From the NCBI RefSeq assembly GCF_028389875.1, contig NC_084668.1, positions 25,464,993 through 25,528,992 of the forward strand: a DNA stretch of 64,000 bases, written 5' to 3'. Every line of letters starts with the position of its first letter. The stretch's first letter is position 1. The notes under the pieces were generated by a model. That model did no database searches. It was not told the origin of the DNA and was given only the letters and a program-made list of their open reading frames with translations. This DNA comes from Rhea pennata. Lineage: Eukaryota; Chordata; Aves; Rheiformes; Rheidae. Of the stretch, positions 62,358 through 64,000 are shown one piece after another. The translations under genes were made by a program, and so were the position numbers.

Positions 62358-64000
62358 CTATAATGAAAGAGATAAAGGAGGTAAAGGGCTAGCAATCAAT
62401 ATAGGTTTTTAAAAGGTTTTCTAACTCTTTAGTCTACTATTTCCCTGTAACAGAGGCTTTTTCCTGATTCATGGCAAAACTATGACAGTAATGTTAATAC
62501 TACTGAGATTACATTGAGGTGGAAGAGTTGACCATTGTAATCAAGCACCTGGGATGTTTTTCTAAACTCTGCTGAAATTATAGCCTCTTGAGAAAAGATT
62601 TACTCTTTGATCTGACACTGCACAGATTCAGTTTATGGACAAAAACTATAGATACATCTCAATCTTTCCTCTTATTAAATCTTTTTGGGAGCAGTGCAGT
62701 GCAGCTTTTGAGTTGTGCTCCTAATAGATTTATCTGTGCTGCTGCTTACAGGCACACAAACTGCTTGTAGAGCAGTCAAAGACACTAAATCAGTTTTTCA
62801 TTCAAAACAGTATCTTTGCTCACTCTGACTATTATGAGGCTGTCTTACAGGGTATACAAGCCTTTACTATACAGCCTGAAGAACAGCAGTCTCATGCAGT
62901 TTGATGGCCCTTTGTAGGCCCAATACATGACTTTTTAAAGAATCGTGGATTAAGGTCTTGGATGATGTTCCATAACCAGAATGAAAGGGAACAAATTATT
63001 TAATATTGATATTTTGGAGCAGGAAGGTGCTTTTGTAACTGAACTTCTGAAAGGTAAGAGGAACACAGACCCTATAATTTCTCCATTAAATCCTGCAGAA
63101 AACAAACTTTAAGTGGCAAAAATTAATGGAGAATTTTAGCTGTAACATCAGTCATATGTGACTAAATCACATAAATAAAATACTGCACTTACACAAACTG
63201 ATAGGTGTTGCATTTCATTAATAAGTATCGAATAAAAATCCCACTGGGATTAATTTTTTGGTCTAGAAATAAGAAGCTGGAGAAGATGATGCCTGATGAT
63301 CAAAAAGGAGGACTGGCATTTCAGGGAAGTAGTATTTTATATCTAGGAAGGAAGCTAGAACATATTTCAGAAAAAAAAAAAAGATTTTACAGCTGGTAAG
63401 GGTTAGGAAAAATATCTATTCTGAGACGTTCATCTAATTACGTCCATCTTGAGCCTGTCCCCAGAAAGATATCCTGCTATGGTGAATATTTCAAGAACCA
63501 GAGAATTCACCACTTCCCAGGAAAGCTTGTTCCAGTGGTTGAAGTCTCACTGGTTTGGGGGTGGGGAGGAAGCTCCTTTTTCCTTATTTTGAATTCACCT
63601 TTTGAATTCATTTAAATTTGCTTAACTTTCACCATTAGCTTCTTGTTATATCTTCCTCTGCTATTATAAAGGGCCACTTAATTCCCATTATTGGCATATA
63701 AGATAGCCTAAGCTATATGGATAGAGTTGATTATTTAAAATGTTGACTATTTGAGATGTTAGGGCTTTCATATCTTTGTTTCTTTCATTTCACAGCTACA
63801 TTTTTACCATAATATCAAGAACCTGAATAGTAGAGCCATAGTCAGTATCCTATGACTGATCTCTGCAACACTGAACACAGAGGTAAAGTCATCACCTTGT
63901 TCCCATTTGTCTGTGATTATAGGACACTCCTAAATGCTCTTTGAAAGTTACTGCAGAGCAGCATATAGCCTCCAATTGTGTAAATACGAACAATACTTTT
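62358..64000 (-). other. PDE11A: Part of a PDE11A intron running off the right edge
   Basis: The preceding exon (expected to encode the HFNHAVMIL region) was searched for and not seen. An old CR1 fragment lies at 63.5-63.7 kb. Confidence 0.75.
63498..63692 (-). mobile_element. Old CR1 LINE fragment, minus strand
   Basis: Plus-strand phrases such as CACCACTTCCCAGGAAAGC, CTTGTTCCAGTGG and AGCTTCTTGTTATATCTTCC followed by TCTGCTATTATAAAGG are the reverse complement of the region just upstream of the CR1 3' tail. Divergence is high and a GT/G-rich interruption lies in the middle. The assignment rests on memory of the CR1 consensus. Confidence 0.65.

Noticed and set aside
62358-64000. Next upstream PDE11A exon
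   Set aside because: No segment encoding the expected HFNHAVMIL-type sequence with splice sites was seen on the minus strand.
1-64000. CRISPR arrays, operons, tRNA or rRNA genes, endogenous retroviral genes
   Set aside because: This is vertebrate nuclear DNA; no regularly spaced repeats, tRNA box pairs, rRNA segments or retroviral reading frames were seen.

Overview
This window is vertebrate nuclear DNA, most likely from a bird. Three things point that way. There is a recognisable 3' end of a CR1 LINE, the dominant avian/reptilian retroposon. There are several degraded palindromic relics of a kind common in sauropsids. Short, very CpG-dense islands sit in otherwise AT-rich sequence. Two protein-coding genes can be identified, both on the minus strand, in the order known from human chromosome 2q31 (TTC30/IFT70 next to the 3' end of PDE11A).

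Positions 1-29,370 contain no protein-coding gene that I can support. They hold a chain of CpG islands (about 2.3, 18.5, 19.2, 24.2, 25.5, 26.5 and 27.2 kb), a 3'-truncated CR1 on the plus strand at 16.2 kb, several microsatellites, and old inverted-repeat relics. AGPS, the human neighbour on this side, was looked for and not found.

Positions 29,379-32,263 hold the intronless gene for IFT70 (TTC30), a tetratricopeptide protein of the IFT-B ciliary transport complex, encoded as 668 residues at 31906-29900. Its promoter is a CpG island with a 79-bp-spaced duplication of a ZNF143-like motif followed by alternating CG. The 5' 45% of the coding sequence is extremely GC-rich and the rest is ordinary.

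Positions 37,201-64,000 hold the 3' end of PDE11A (dual-specificity cAMP/cGMP phosphodiesterase). Six consecutive exons join in frame into the last 187 residues of the protein. They include the metal-ligand aspartate, the invariant glutamine and the Trp of the substrate clamp. One intron uses a GC donor instead of GT. The last intron is 13.2 kb and contains an unexplained 74-codon ORF and an AT-rich block full of homeodomain-type TAATTA cores. Upstream exons lie beyond the right edge.

The two genes are neighbours, but nothing in the sequence shows joint function: IFT70 acts in cilium assembly and PDE11A in cyclic-nucleotide breakdown. I found no sign of a novel multi-gene system. The points most worth a second look are the duplicated promoter module, a possible N-terminal extension of IFT70, the GC-AG intron, and the unexplained ORF in the last PDE11A intron.
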